A stretch of 64,000 bases of DNA, taken from the NCBI GenBank assembly GCA_905221605.1, contig CAJNDS010000531.1, positions 54,241-118,240 on the forward strand. Reading direction: 5' to 3'. How positions within the stretch are numbered: position 1 is the stretch's first letter; the number at the start of each line of letters is the position of its first letter. A program made the position numbers and the translations under genes. A model generated the notes under the pieces. It was not told the origin of the DNA. It ran no database searches and was given only the letters and a program-made list of their open reading frames with translations. This DNA comes from Symbiodinium natans (lineage: Eukaryota; Sar; Dinophyceae; Suessiales; Symbiodiniaceae). This document shows positions 1-12,912 of the stretch, in pieces.

Positions 1-34
1 TAAGCCAAGGTGCGAAGAAGTGGAACAGCCCGTC

Positions 35-77
<43 letters not shown>

Positions 78-1107
78 TGTACTAGGTCAGCCACGGTACA
101 TAGTTGCGCATGCTACTCCTTACAGACTGGGACCCCGGGGACGGCTGACATCAGCGATGCATGCGGATACAAGGGGAAATACTGAGGCAACGATTTCCGG
201 ACAGCACCGTAAGACCCAACACCCTGAACCTTCAAAACCGACTACGGACGGTAAATCGGATAAAGCATCTCTGAAGGCCACGGACTTCTCCTTCGAGGCA
301 CCAGATGTGAAGGCTCTGCGGGGGGACATGGGAAGGCCGGTTCTTGAAAAGAGGTTGTTGCGCCACGGTGGAACTCACGAAGCTCTCAAGAAAGAGTACA
401 GGGGGCGCATCTGGGGCAGATACGGCAGCTTGGACTTCCCTTGTGTGATTTCCTTTGAGAACATGTCGTCAACCAGTCCGGCAATGCAAGAGACTCCCCG
501 TTTTACTTAATATATCTTAATATTACTTTCTGCTTCCCTTCTGCACCTGCACACTCCAGGCAGCGAGTGCATCGCCCTCCCCAAAGGCGTGGTCTGCAGC
601 ATCCTCTGCTTTAAGATTCTCTGGGATTGGCCTCGGTTTGCGTTTGCGGTCTGCTTAAGACGAACCCCTTCTCTGGAGACGACGGCCCACAAGCCAGTGT
701 TGTGTTGGTGCTATTTGCTTTCCTGTTCTAACGGGTGAAGTACGGCTGCTTATTCCTGTTGCGCTCGAATGCCCGCTCGCCCCGTCCATTTCGAGTTGCC
801 ATTTGAGTCCCGGCATAATCCCCCAACGCCAGGCAACCAGTGCATCGCCTTCCGCGAAGGCATCCGCACAAATCGGCTTTTCGAGTCAGATTCTCGCTAG
901 GTTCTCAGGGCTTCGTCGCTTCGCTTTGTATTCAGGCGGAGACATGCTGAGAATTGGCGTCAGCTTGGTGTCAGGGTGTATGGGCTAATGTCACAGGCTC
1001 TTTGAGAAGACAGCCCAAGGGATCCCAACCCAGCATGGCCCTTGCCGACCGCAACTCATGGAAAACGCTGAGCCTGCCAACATGTCGAAGGCTGTTTTGT
1101 CATACTG

Positions 1108-1200
1108 GAGATAGAGAATGAGAGAAGAGAATGAGAGAAGAGAATGAGAGAAGAGAATGAGAGAAGAGAATGACAGTAGAATGACAGCAGAATGACAGAA
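1108..1200. repeat. GA-rich minisatellite, period about 14 bases
   Basis: The unit GAGAATGAGAGAA is repeated about five times and then decays into ATGACAG-like units. It is purine-only on the plus strand. Confidence 0.85.
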
Positions 1201-3768
1201 GCGTGAGAGATGAGAGAGTCGCCAGTCTCCAAGTCTAAGTGCATCCTCAACATCCCCTAGAATGACCCATAATGACCCTAATGGCCCTAAAGCCAGGAAT
1301 CTCGGCTCAGAACTTCTGAGGCCCTAAGCTCTGGCAAACGGAAATAAAAATGAAGCTCATTCCACAATTCACCCCAAAAGCCGTCGCTGGCCAGTCCGCG
1401 AGCGCTCAGTCCGCTCCGTCCCCGCAGGCTTAGTGGGGCTGCGGCAGACGTGGTAGAACCGTTTTTGGAGAAGTGCTGCTGAGTTGCCAGGATTTTCTGG
1501 AGATTTAGGGGGCTGGAGTCCCGAAACACCCGGAATCCCAGCATTTCCAGGCCCGAAAGCCATCGAAAACAAATTCAGACACCTGAAGCACCCCAAAACA
1601 CTCAGAGCTTTCCTGCTCAGCCTTGCCAGGCCATGGGGGGTTACCCCGAGGCGGTGCCTCCAACGCGAGGCCTTGAGGGGGGACCGGGCCGCGTCTTCTC
1701 GTAGCCAAGAAGAGACGCACAACAAACGAAGCAGAGTTTGCATCATTTACGTGACAAAAGACGTCAAGAGAAAACGACAGTATAACAGCGTCGAAATCAG
1801 TGAGAGTAAAGATTGAAAGGCGTCGTGGCATCCTCTGATTTTCTCCAAGAAATGAGAGTGTTTAGGGTTTGGTTTTAGGAGATTGGGGCGTCGATGGTAG
1901 GCTTCGTCGTGTAAAAACTCGATGTTTCTTTGTGCTGTTGTGGGAGCATGCCAGGTGCCTCTGCGCCAGCAGTGGCGGGGCGCCTGTTTGTGAAAGCACG
2001 GGGGTGGCAGGTCGAGTTTCAATTCGGCTTAGGTACCTTGCAAACGGTTCTTGTTCTTGCTTGTGACCTTGCGGTTTCAATCGTATCCCCAAATGAAGCA
2101 GACCTTATAAACCTTAAGCCCGAAATCACAACACTGGGCTCCACGTGGCTTGAACCTACGCTGCCTGATAAGCTCGGACAGAAGCCAAAGCCGTAAAGCC
2201 CCACACATGTTGAAGACCCCAAACCCTCAATCCTTCAAGACGCAGCCCTCGACACGACAATCCTTCAACCCTCAAGACACAACCCAAAAAGACCCAAACT
2301 CACAACAGACCCTCAACGCGGAAAGCCGCAGCACCTCCCCCCCCTCCCCCCACCCCAAACTTGCCCTGAAGACGAGAAGCCCTAAGCCATGCCAACAACC
2401 GTGAATGACATATGCCTCTCAAACGCTGCGAATCCGCTAAGGTCTGGAACTGCAAGCCCAAGAAACACCAGGGCTGAGAATGAAAGACCCAACGCCCTAC
2501 CCACACCCCTTAAAACAAGTCCAACAACCCTAGCAGCCCTAAACCCTGCGAAGCCTGAAGCCAAACAACCGTCAGCCCCAAGAACATTAAAAACAACTCC
2601 AAAAACCCTCTAAACCCAAGGCTGCCAACCCGGCAATCCTCAAAACCACGAAAGGCCCCTAAACCCTTGAAACGACAACCCAAAACATCCGGCCGACCAT
2701 TCCTCATTCCTCATACCTCAAAAACTATGCATCCGAACAAGCACCCATCTTTAACAGCCCTAAGCCTGAACAAAACCCTCAAGCCAAACAAAAAACAAAA
2801 AGCCCCTGGCCGCAAGCCCTCAACACATTAAGCTCGTTGAAACAGTAACTCCCCAAAGCTACAAGCCCTATCTATTTCGCACTTCAGGGATGTTGACGTT
2901 GTCTGGGGTGGGCACGCTTGAGATTCGATTCGCCATTTTCTGGGGAGCGCCGCGGGTGGGCTCTCCAGTGACACTCTCGCGAGAGTCTGTAAGAGTCGAC
3001 AGCAAGGATACCGTGCAGGACTTACTGCCCTGCGGGATTTTGTGTGCAAGAACGGGCTATTAAGGGCCCCCGACGGCTTCGAAGAACTTTTGCTTCAAGG
3101 GCTTCGCGTGCTCCAGGGGAATTTTGTGGGTCCAGGGATACAACATGATACAACGGCAATAAACCACACTCCAAAACCCTCGCCCCTCTCCAGGAGGGCC
3201 AAAGCAGGCACACCTAAGAGACGAAAAGTCGTCAGAAGTAAGGCGCCCGAACCCAGGACCTTGAAGCAACGGCACCCAAAATCCCAACCCAGAAGTCACC
3301 CCAAGGTCCCAACCCAGAAGTCTGCGCATTCAGTGCCTTCGGCCCATGCCCAGCTCCTGGATTGGGTTTGAGGATGTTTGAGGCTTTAAGGCTTTAAAGG
3401 GCCAAATGGGCCAAATTGGCCACATAGTTTGGGGGTGTAAGGCGGCTCCCGAGTAAATCAGAAGCCGAAGCGGGAAACGAACTAATCCCTGCAGCTTGAG
3501 AAGCCTCCTCCGCTCCTTCTTGTGAGTTTTGTATCTGGCGACTGTCCTGAGACCCTGAAGCCACTACGCAAAAGGCCCTCAGACCCGACTGGCAATGTCT
3601 GGTTTTAACCCGAATGCCTCTTAAACATCCCTAAGGCTCTAAGGCCAGGACAGACGATAGAACTGAGCTGGCTGAGATTTTAAGAGCCGTTTCAAGCACA
3701 GGTCGTTCGGCGGGCAGAGCCGGCGCCAGCTGTGCCCAAAGCCTCAGGTGCACTCGTCGATGCGACGG

Positions 3769-3876
3769 TGTTGAACGTGTTGAACGTGTTGAACGTGTTG
3801 AACGTGTTGAACGTGTTGAACGTGTTGAACGTGTTGAACGTGTTGAACGTGTTGAACGTGTTGAACGTGTTGAACC
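3769..3876. repeat. 9-base minisatellite (GTTGAACGT)n
   Basis: About eleven nearly perfect copies of the 9-mer GTTGAACGT. Because the unit is a multiple of three, frames stay open on both strands (Asn-Val-Leu and Ser-Thr-Arg repeats). These are not evidence of a gene. Confidence 0.95.
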
Positions 3877-4849
3877 GGCATCGAGTTTTTTTGGTTTATT
3901 TTGGGATCTCCTTGTTCTTGGTTCCAGAGCTACGAAATTTTGCACAAAACCCTGAACCCCGCACTGGAAATTAGCCCAATACCCGGCTCCAATGAGTTTT
4001 AAACACCACGCCACGGAAAGCCCACCAGGCTTTGCACCTGGATCCAAGCAGATGGCGAAGCAGATCGACTTCGACTTTGACTTCGACGACCTCGAGATTC
4101 AAGTCTGGGGCTGAAGTTCTTGGAGCTTTCGCATCTTCACATCTGCACGGTTCTTAGGTTTCACACCCTGGTACTGACCACATCCAACCTGTGCATGTAG
4201 TGTGCCATGAGGAAGCACTTGAATGAGAGGGATGGCGAGTGGCAAAGAGGGGTACAAGCCCCAATCAAGGCAAACAGAACCTTTGACACCCACATCCTTC
4301 GGTGCACCCTCCGCTTTCCTGAACAAAGATGTATTCTTTCCGAGAACGCGCCCCCAAGCCCTCAGCTTAAAAACCCGCGCGGGAGGCCGCAAAGCCGAAA
4401 CCGAAGCCCGTAGTCGAGAAGCCCCCCACTCCGGCGCCGGCGCCCGTGAAAGAGGCAGGGGCGGGAGGGCTTCAGAATTTCAGGGCTACAGCGGGATTTG
4501 GAGCTGTTAAGGTATCTATAGGGCGTTGGGCAGGGTGTGGTTTTGGAGGCTTGGGGGGTTTCCTGAGCATGTGCTGAACAGAGCTGGAGGGTAGGAACGC
4601 CAGACTCCTGCCACCGAAGCCCCTGGATATTGTGCATTTATTTGCTTCGCGATAGGGCAATGTTTCACCCGCTGTTGTTATCTAAAGGGGCTATCGCCCA
4701 CAGCCGGGCACACCCCGGGCGGAGTGTGGGGGCGGCACGTCGAGCGCCATGCTTCGGCAGCATCCTTCCAAGTCCTGCCACCCTAAACCCCCGCCCCCAG
4801 GAGCCGCAGATCCCCAAAGAGAAACGAAGCCTCGATGATGCCCACCCCT

Positions 4850-5660
4850 GCCCCCCGCACCCGGCCGCGCATTATGAGCATCAGCAGCTCCTGCCTCCAG
4901 GCATGCGTGGCTTATGGGGGCACGCCGGCCTCAAAACGGAAAGGTCCGTAACAGCACGAAAACCACGGTGTTTACAGCGTTTTCTGCGCCAAGCTCTCAG
5001 CCAGCCGAAACCCGAGGCCCAACTCCCATGATGCGCGGTCTGGTGGGGCCCTGCCCTCCAGCACATGCGCCATCCCCCTGCACCACCCCCCCTCCCCAAC
5101 CCCCTCTCTCCACACCCTACCCGCCCTGTCTCCTGAACCTGAAAGCTTCCCCCCCCCCCTACCCCAGCCCCGCCATGAAATCGGGCAACGCTTTCTGTGT
5201 GCCCGTCAGGGCGATAGCATATACTTCCGGCCCCCAAACGCGGCTTTCGAAGGGCATGATTTCTGAGGTGCATTTTTTGTATGGCGAAAACGCGCTATCC
5301 CCCCGGAAATGGAGGCCCCGCACGCGTTTTTTGGCGCCCCCACGGGGGATCCCAAAAACGACCCGGAGAGCATCATCGACCCTATTCTTCAACTTTTGCC
5401 GAAAGCGTATTTTGAATGATTTTGTGATTGTTTTGGGAGGGCAGCTGTCACCCAAAACAGCGCGCGAGCATCAGCGGTTCTGGCCTGGCGGCTGGGGGCT
5501 TCGATTCCGCAGAAACCATCGTAAATACCGTGGTTTTCGTGCTGTCAGGGGACATTTCCGCGTGGAGGCCGCCATTTCTTCGCACAACCTACCAATGCTT
5601 CGAGGCCGGAGCCGCTGATGCTCATGATGCGGTTGGGTGGCGGGCCAGGGTGCGCATCAT
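4850..5660. repeat. imperfect inverted repeat, arms about 160 bases
   Basis: The left arm (about 4868-5010) matches the reverse complement of the right arm (about 5490-5645). Shared blocks include ATGAGCATCAGC, ACAGCACGAAAACCACGGT and TTTCTGCG. The arms are clearly diverged, by eye around 70-75% alike over the aligned blocks. The spacer of about 480 bases is GC-rich and has no recognisable gene. It may be an old fold-back element. Confidence 0.5.
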
Positions 5661-8600
5661 GTTCGCTTCTACTTGGGATCCGGGGGGCGAGCATCAGCAG
5701 CATCAGGTCCTTGGTGCTGCAGGGACGGGGGGTTTAGGGCAGCAGGACCTCCAAGACCCTGTAACTACACCGCGTGCGAAGCTTGCTCGGGAGCCATCGT
5801 GGGCATTCCCGGCGGGCGCGCCCAAGGGACTCGGGGTGGGCTGCACAAACACTTCATTTCAAGGTGCGTGGCAGACGTAGTGGCGTGGGCGATAACTGGA
5901 TGACCGAGAATGGGTCTTCACTAACGCCTCCCCTCCAGCGGGGGGTGGGCGGACATGTGCAAGGGCGGACGCTGCTATGTGCGTGTTCCTGCCAGGGTTG
6001 TGGAGTCATGAATGCCGCGGTTTTTCGATTGGTTTTTCATCATCCAGTTCTTTGTCAACGTCGTGAATACACTCCAGGGTCCAGTTGTAATTGAGCAAAG
6101 AAGGGCGCACGGCAAAACCAGCAATCAAGTGAACAAGCTGTGAAAAACCTTCGTCTCTAATTTTTTCGATCTACTTGTTGCAGGTTCCCTGCTCGCTCCG
6201 CTTACGCGTTCACAGTCGCTCATGACTCATGACTTCCTTTCAGCGGCTTTTCGGTGGTTTCTTTATTCCTTTATTATTCTTTCTGCCGGCCGGGATTCCA
6301 ACATTAAAACGGTTAACGCACCACATTGAAGCTTCGAGCTAACTTCATTCCTGAGCCACAAGCGATGGCCAGTTACAATAAGAGCTACACAAAGACGACC
6401 CCTTACTGACAATCTTTTTTACATTAGGGTCTTGTGGCGAATGCATGTTATCTTCTGTTCTCATGGGTGAGTTGAGCAATAGAAGTGACGTGTGCCCGCG
6501 AGATTTACAAAGTTGGTCGTGGCATTGCAGATGAGCATTTGCTCTTACAGGTCGCGCGGGCGCAGTCTGACTCAACGACAAAGCAGAATGGGGCCCTCGC
6601 TGGCCTCGCTAACAAGAAGGCCCCGCATCTTTGTCAGGGGGTCGAAGCTTGCAGTGGCGTTTGAGGCATCTGGAGTGTGTTCACAGCTTATTGCATTGCG
6701 TTAGATCCATCTCATGCGTTTCATGCTTTTTGTTTTTGGGCTAATGTTTGTCTTCCCTGCTGTGCCAGTAGATGCAGAGGAGTGTGCCGTTCCCTGCGCT
6801 GCTTCGGAAGCCTTGCAAGGACAAAAATGCCTCTGAGCACTCTCCACCCTTTTTCGCCAGACGGTTTCGGGCAGTGCAGTTTCTCGTGATGCCAGCGACT
6901 GTTCTGTGAATTTTCGTTTTGTGCTCATGTTGCACCGAAGCACGGGGCCATCGTGAGGTTGAGGAGCAGTTCCCCCACAACGGGGGGCCTTTGTGACTTA
7001 CTCGGAGATGTGCAGAGTGCCAGTGGCAACATGTGGCAACATGTGGCAAAACAGAGCGATATCGCCTCTGTAATTTGCTCGGCGAGGATATCCTGATATC
7101 CTGGCGAGAGATATAACCCACCAACGCCTTGGGGAATTCTTTGGCCTCGCTTGACCAATTCTGACGCCTTGCTGGGCCGGACGGAAAGTCTTTGCAAATG
7201 TATGGACGCAAACTCGTAGCAGCGAACATCTGGTTCGTGCAGCGTGCAAATCATTGCCATAGTTGCAAAGTGGGTTCGATGTTGCATTGTGCTTAATGCC
7301 ACATGCTGCATGAAAAATGTTTGTTGCGAGGGCATCTCTTCTGCTGATTTCTTCGATAAGCCTTGAGCCTAGCTGAAGAACCGAGGCATGTTGACAGCTG
7401 TCTTTGTGTGCGTGATGTCAGACTGTGATTGTCATCTGCTGAGTTTCGACTCAGAGACAGCACAGCAGAGAATGGAAAGGGAAAGCAGGCGGGCACTACG
7501 CATGTTGTCACGGGGCAGTGCAGCACAGTGACGGTCTTGCCGAAGCACCAGTGCAATGCACGATTGCTGTGATTACAGGCTTCTCTAAGGCTTTCGTCGT
7601 TTCCACACACTGGAGGAAAGCTGATGTCAGAGCAACTTGCAGGTCAGAGTTCAGTTTCTGTGACACACCCTGAACCCTGAACATTGATCAACCACTGATT
7701 CTCATGAGCAAATGCTTTCCTTGTCATTCAGTTCATAGTGATGAAGGTGCGGGCTCACGCATTCCTCGTCCCCCGACAGGTTCAACAAATTCGCGGGCGC
7801 GGGGGCGATCTCCTCTTCGAGTGCCGCTGCAGCAGTCGGTGCAATGCAACACCTTACAGCGTTGCATAGGCCACCATTTCGCTCTCAGCTGAGCCCTAAG
7901 CTGAGCCCAAAGCCACAAGCCGCATGTCCTTGAGTGAGGCTCATCAAAGACCATTGCAAGCCAGGTTTTCGCTCTTGTATAATCGTTCTGGACCTCTTCG
8001 TCGGATGAATGTCGCTAGTTGTGCTGCAGGGCTTTCCCTCCCAGGCTACTTTGGAGACGGAGATGAAGACATCCAGCGCGCCTTCCTGGTTCGGGAATTG
8101 TCGGGCATCTAGTCGTGGGCAAGTCTATCACCCAAAGGGCCCTCAAATCCAAACATTCGCGTTCCTGTTCTTGCCAGTTCTTGCACATGCCAGGAACAAT
8201 ACCGACGACATCTCGGCCTGCTTCTCAGAGCACTTGCAAACTGGTAGTGGAGGGGAGGGACAAAGAGGTACAGAGAGGTGCAGTGCCCAAACGGAACAGC
8301 GGTCGCAAGAACCCCCCCAAACCCCAAATGACGCCGAAGCAAGGTGCGGTTGCCCTGCTGTGCAGGTTGTACGTGGCACATGAGCCCAAGGTCAAAGCCC
8401 TGAACCCCAAACCCGGAACCCTAGAGGGCTGAACGCTGAACTTCACCTTTGATGGTTTGAACTGCGTCCAGTCCATTGCTTCCATCGCGGCTGGCCGTGG
8501 GGCAGAGATGGTCCAGGGCTAAGGTTGAGTGAAGGTGCTACGAGCTGAGAAGGCTTCAGCAGGTAGTGATCTGAATGGTTTCTGGGCTCCGTGAGCTTGA

Positions 8601-10930
8601 GTGCTTGAAGAGGTGGAGTGGAGGGCTCGTGTGAGTGTGAGTGTGACAGTGACTGTGGATCTATCTCTCTCTCTCTCTCTCGCTCGCTCTCTCTGTGAGT
8701 GTTTGTGTTTGTGTCTGAGCCTTTCGACTTCCTTGGGGGGTGGATTGTACGGGCCGACTTGCGGTGTAGCCTCAGCTAGTTCTGCAACATGCTTTTTCTT
8801 TCGGTTGCAAGCCCATCGAGCATTTTGCTTATACAGGCAGGACCAGGTTTGCTGACGGCTTGGACAGGCGCGGAACGGTTTCGCCAAGGGGGCCGAGATG
8901 CTCTCGGAGTGCGCAGCTAGGGTTTGAGGGTCTCCGGTGTGGGTCTGGGTTTCAAGTTTAATGCTGAAGGTTTAGGGTTGAGGGTGAGAGCTGGGGTTTA
9001 GGAGGTGTTGGGTTTCGGTTTGGTCTGGCTCGCCGCAATTCTCATGTCCGGCCATGTTCATGGCATCATGTCTGCTCCTGCACAGGTACCTTGCAAAAGT
9101 AAGGGACTGAGTAAATGCAAGTTCTTTGCGGCTGCAGCAAAAGCGCTGTCGCGTGGGTCGATGCAGATCCTGTGCGCTAGTCATTCTAACCTTAAACGAA
9201 AGTGTCTGAGTCGGCCTATCACCTAGTGCACATGGGTGGGCAACCGTGACCACTGACCAGAATAGCACTTGTCAATATTGAGCCTAGAAAGCCGAGCCAC
9301 CCATGTGATGTCAGTCTCATTTTCCACCACCCGTGCAGAAAGAGCCTCCGCGACATGTGGAGAGGGTCTTCTTTTGCTGTTGGCGTCTATGAAGCCTCTG
9401 TCAAATTGGACAGGGGCTACTGAAACTAACATATATATACATAAACACCTCTTCAAGCACTTGCAGAATACTAAGAAATGCATGGGCCATGCCACTGCCA
9501 ACGAGAGGAGTGCACGTTTTGGCGCAGCCATCGAGTGCTGCGAATGTTGTTTCCATGACGTGCCCCAAAAGTGCTAGCGGAGAGAAGGGAAGAACAAAAG
9601 GAATTCTTGGAAACCGCGATCGCTCTTGAACAGCAATGAATTGTGCGAAAGCGCTGGACGGAGTCTCTCTCTCGGCTTGATCTGAAAAGTTCACTTAACC
9701 TGTCAACTCCTTACGCAGACCAGTTGGCGGGTCTCGAGCCTTGACCTCCTTTGAATATGAGGCTTGAAAACTCGAGTCGAGTGGCAGTGGTGATCAGGCG
9801 CGATGAAACGTGCGCGGAAGCCTGACCAGCGCTTGCGGCGAGCGTTCATGCTGATAATCGAATAACGACGAGCGGAGGCGAGCCGGCATGACATCCCAAT
9901 TAAGCTACGTTTGCGCTGTTGCCGTTTGCAACTGACTCTTGCTTATTCAGTGAGAGCCTTGCAGAGAGCCTTGCAGTACGAGTCTTGTGCGTGGTTCGTC
10001 GCGAGTTCACTTGGGGCCGATTTTTGCCCTAAAAACGAGACAGTCCTGTTGCGAAGGAAGAAGAACGCCACGCTCTCCAGCCGCCCAATTCATCAACGTG
10101 GTGCTTTGCTCATCAAGGAGTACGAACGAGCGGGCCCTGTATCATGCGTGCACAACAGGTTCATCTCATTGCGGCCGCTTGCGGGGTGGGACTGCGCATG
10201 TCTACCGAAGACCGAAGACCATTGAAGACGATGGGGTTCAGGACTTGACTCCGAAGCATTTGCGAAGCGTGGGCAGCAGGTGAAAACAGCGACGACTCGC
10301 GGGCGCCTGTAGGTGAAAGCGCTTGCCGGAGTGCATCTCCTGGAGCAAAGACACATGGGCGTGCATGAGCTCTTGCCGAAGAGACATGAGTCGTCGCATG
10401 TATAGCGGCGCCTTCTCGTCGCGGGGCCACAGGGCGTCAGCCCGCCCATGGTGGAAGGTCGGCGTCAGAACATGGCATCAGTAGCCCACGTGGTGTCAGG
10501 GCGGCGTGCGTCATCGCTGACGTGGTCGCTGCCGCGTGTTTTCAGGCGACGCGGACCGACGAAGCGTCACTGGACGTTGGCATCGCTAGGTGATGCCCGT
10601 GCAAATTCGTTTGGAAGAGCCCTGACGTTATTGTTTTTGTGTTTTGTCTTGAAGGGGACTGTGCGTGCAACCCGTCCTGCATCGGACCCGTTCTGTCAAT
10701 CGATGTTGGCCTCCCAACCCCCGTCGCCACTGCCAACTCGGCTACCGGCCGCCCCGAAATCTCAAAATACAATCGTTCGTGCCCGTGACCCAGCATGTGA
10801 GGATCACATCCTTGCGAATCGCATGGTATCAACACAGCAGCCGGGCCCGGCGGCAATGGAGAAGAATCGGACCCGGACAAAGGAGCGCAGAGCAATAAAC
10901 CTATATTACTCCGAACAACCCTGCGCGCCA
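5661..10930. other. no recognisable gene
   Basis: Both strands carry only short overlapping open frames with no family signature I recognise. A (CT)n tract lies at about 8661-8695. The GTTTAGGGTT-like words near 8970-9000 are isolated. I see no RNA gene in this stretch. Confidence 0.5.
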
Positions 10931-11690
10931 GAATTTGGGCAGGGGATGGACGTTTGCCCGCGCTTTTTTGGAGAAATGCGTGTTTTACTCGAAAAACACA
11001 CGTTTTCGTAGGTTTTGGCTAGGGGGATTTTCGACATGAAACTTCGAGGTTCCGTGTTGAAGGTTTGGGGAGTACAGGCCAGGTTGGGGAGCATCAGCAA
11101 GCACAGCAGAGGAGAGGAAGGTCTGTTTGCTCGAGAAAAACCGAGGCTTTTTAGTTTTCCAATTCAGGAGTGGTTGTTTCATTGGTGTGAACATGTCTCT
11201 TTTCCTACATCTTTAGTGGTGGCCCAAATTTCATTTTTTTGGGGTTTCCACGGGGTTCGGGAAGAAAGTTGAAGCAGAGTAGAGGCACGGCAATTTTTCG
11301 TCTCGCTGGCACAGAGCAAGAAGTACCGAGCACAAGTGTACAGGACTCCGCTTCCCGTACACCCTAAACCCTAAACCCTTTGCAACCCCAAGACACAGAA
11401 ATGTAGGAAAAGAGACATGTTCACACAAATGAAACAGCCACTCCTGAAGTGGAAAACTCAAAAAATCTTTGGCTTTTTTCGAGTAAACTAGACCTTCTTC
11501 TCCTCTGCTGTGCTTGCTGATGCTCCCCAACCTGGCCTGTACTCCCCAAACCTTCAACACGGAACTTCGAAGTTTCATGTCGAAAATCCCCCTAGCCGAA
11601 ACCTGCGAAAACGTTGTTTTCGAGTAAAACACGCATTTCCCCAAAAAAGCGCAGGCAAACGCCCAGGCCTGACCCTAGAATTTGCGTTCA
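10931..11690. repeat. inverted repeat (fold-back element), arms about 280 bases
   Basis: The left arm, about 10931-11210, is the reverse complement of the right arm, about 11401-11690. Long near-identical blocks include CATGTCTCTTTTCCTACAT at 11192-11210 paired with 11401-11419, and the segment around GGGGAGTACAGGCCAGGTTG. Short indels separate the blocks. The spacer (11211-11400) contains the telomere-like words CCCTAAACCCTAAACCC. The same peptide-like frame can be read from both arms only because the DNA is duplicated. A transcript could form a long hairpin. I see no transposase and no clear target-site duplication. Confidence 0.9.
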
Positions 11691-12420
11691 ATCTGGGGTT
11701 GGCACTCCACGTCCAGGGACGCCCTGCAGATTCTCTGGGGATAATCTGGAGTTGGGCATTCCGGATTCTGTGGGGATAGTTTGGGGTTGGGCACTCCAGG
11801 GAAACTCTGCGGATAGGGCACTCCAGTGTCTAGGGATTTGCTGGGGATACTCTGCGGTTGGGCCGGCTGTTCACTCCAAGGTTTTCCGTATTCTGGGGTT
11901 GTTGGGCACTCCAGGGGCTCTGGGATTCTCTGGGGTTGGGCAACTCTCAGGGACTGGGTAGCGCTGCGTGCTACAGAGTCGCTCGCCTCGTATGCTGAAC
12001 AACAGCCTATGCCGCTCTTACACCCTATAGTCTACAGCTGGCATCTTTGCCCTGTCTCTTCGCGGTTCTCGGTGTGACCAGTTCTGCTTTAGCGATGGAT
12101 GTGCAGCACGCCATTCAAACACGCATTGCTTGAATGTTCGGTGCACGCTGCATTACGACGAAGGTGGCGAGCTCTTTCAGCACTCATGCTGCCATACATG
12201 CAGCCAGACAGATTGTACAAGGTGCAATTTGTGGGAGCAGTTTGTCAAACGCTGAAATATGACACGATGTACTGCAAATTCAAACACCAAGTTCGTACAT
12301 AGATGCATGTTGTGTGATGCAGACACATGACACGTGTTGTTTCACTGTCCGGACCGTGACCCACGGTCGTTTCTAGGCATTCCTCTCGTGTTGATAGATA
12401 CGACCATAAGATAGAAAGTT
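11691..12420. other. no recognisable gene
   Basis: Between 11700 and 11960 the sequence repeats CTCTGGGGTTGGGCACTCCAGGG-like phrases in degenerate form (period roughly 40-50 bases). The remainder carries no domain I recognise. Confidence 0.5.
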
Positions 12421-12835
12421 GTCTACAGGAAATTGACCACCCATCCAAATAAAAGAAAAAATGACAGAAACCAAAAGCACAGATAAAAACTAATGAATCT
12501 ACTGGACGTCTTAATTATAAAATAGAATGACATTGAAAGACGTCTCCTAAAATAGAATAGGATGAAGAAAGAAGTAAAGCAAGATAATGAATCTTGCATT
12601 TTATTTTGTACAGCTTTTAACATAGCATATTGGCATAAGAAATACCAGTCAGGTACTATATGTAAAGGAGTAAGTAATCCACATGCTTCTATGAGAAAGA
12701 AGAGAAGCCGAAATGAATTTGAAGAAGATATGGATATCTTTCCATAGAACTCCTTACTAATAATGAAAGGAAAAATGCAATTTTATTATTTGTGGAATTC
12801 CTTAAAGGATTATTAGAAGATAGAAAATGTAGCTT
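12420..12835. other. AT-rich island
   Basis: About 410 bases are visibly AT-rich, roughly 70% A+T by eye, against the balanced-to-GC-rich flanks. The edges are abrupt. One plus-strand frame is open from 12562 to 12747 (61 codons, ATG to TAG, rich in Lys and Glu), but I recognise no family. The composition suggests a different origin from the neighbouring DNA, for example an organelle-derived or foreign insertion, or a non-coding AT block. Confidence 0.6.
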
Positions 12836-12912
12836 TAAAAGGTGGCCAAGTGTTTTTTTGAACTGTCGGATGTACTGTTGAGTGCCTTCTGTCTGGATGC
12901 AGTGCGGGCGTA

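Larger units (their letters stand above)
1..4849. other. gene-poor stretch, simple and degenerate repeats
   Basis: I recognise no gene here. Open frames are short, overlap on both strands and match no family I know. Visible contents are a (GA)n tract at about 37-85, a 14-base GA-rich tandem repeat at about 1108-1200, an A/C-rich degenerate tract with many CCCTAAA/CCCTCAA-like words at about 2210-2800, and a 9-base minisatellite at 3769-3876. Confidence 0.6.

Noticed and set aside
10-510. 166-codon ORF at the window start
   Set aside because: It begins inside a (GA)n repeat (Glu-Arg repeats), and the rest has no recognised domain.
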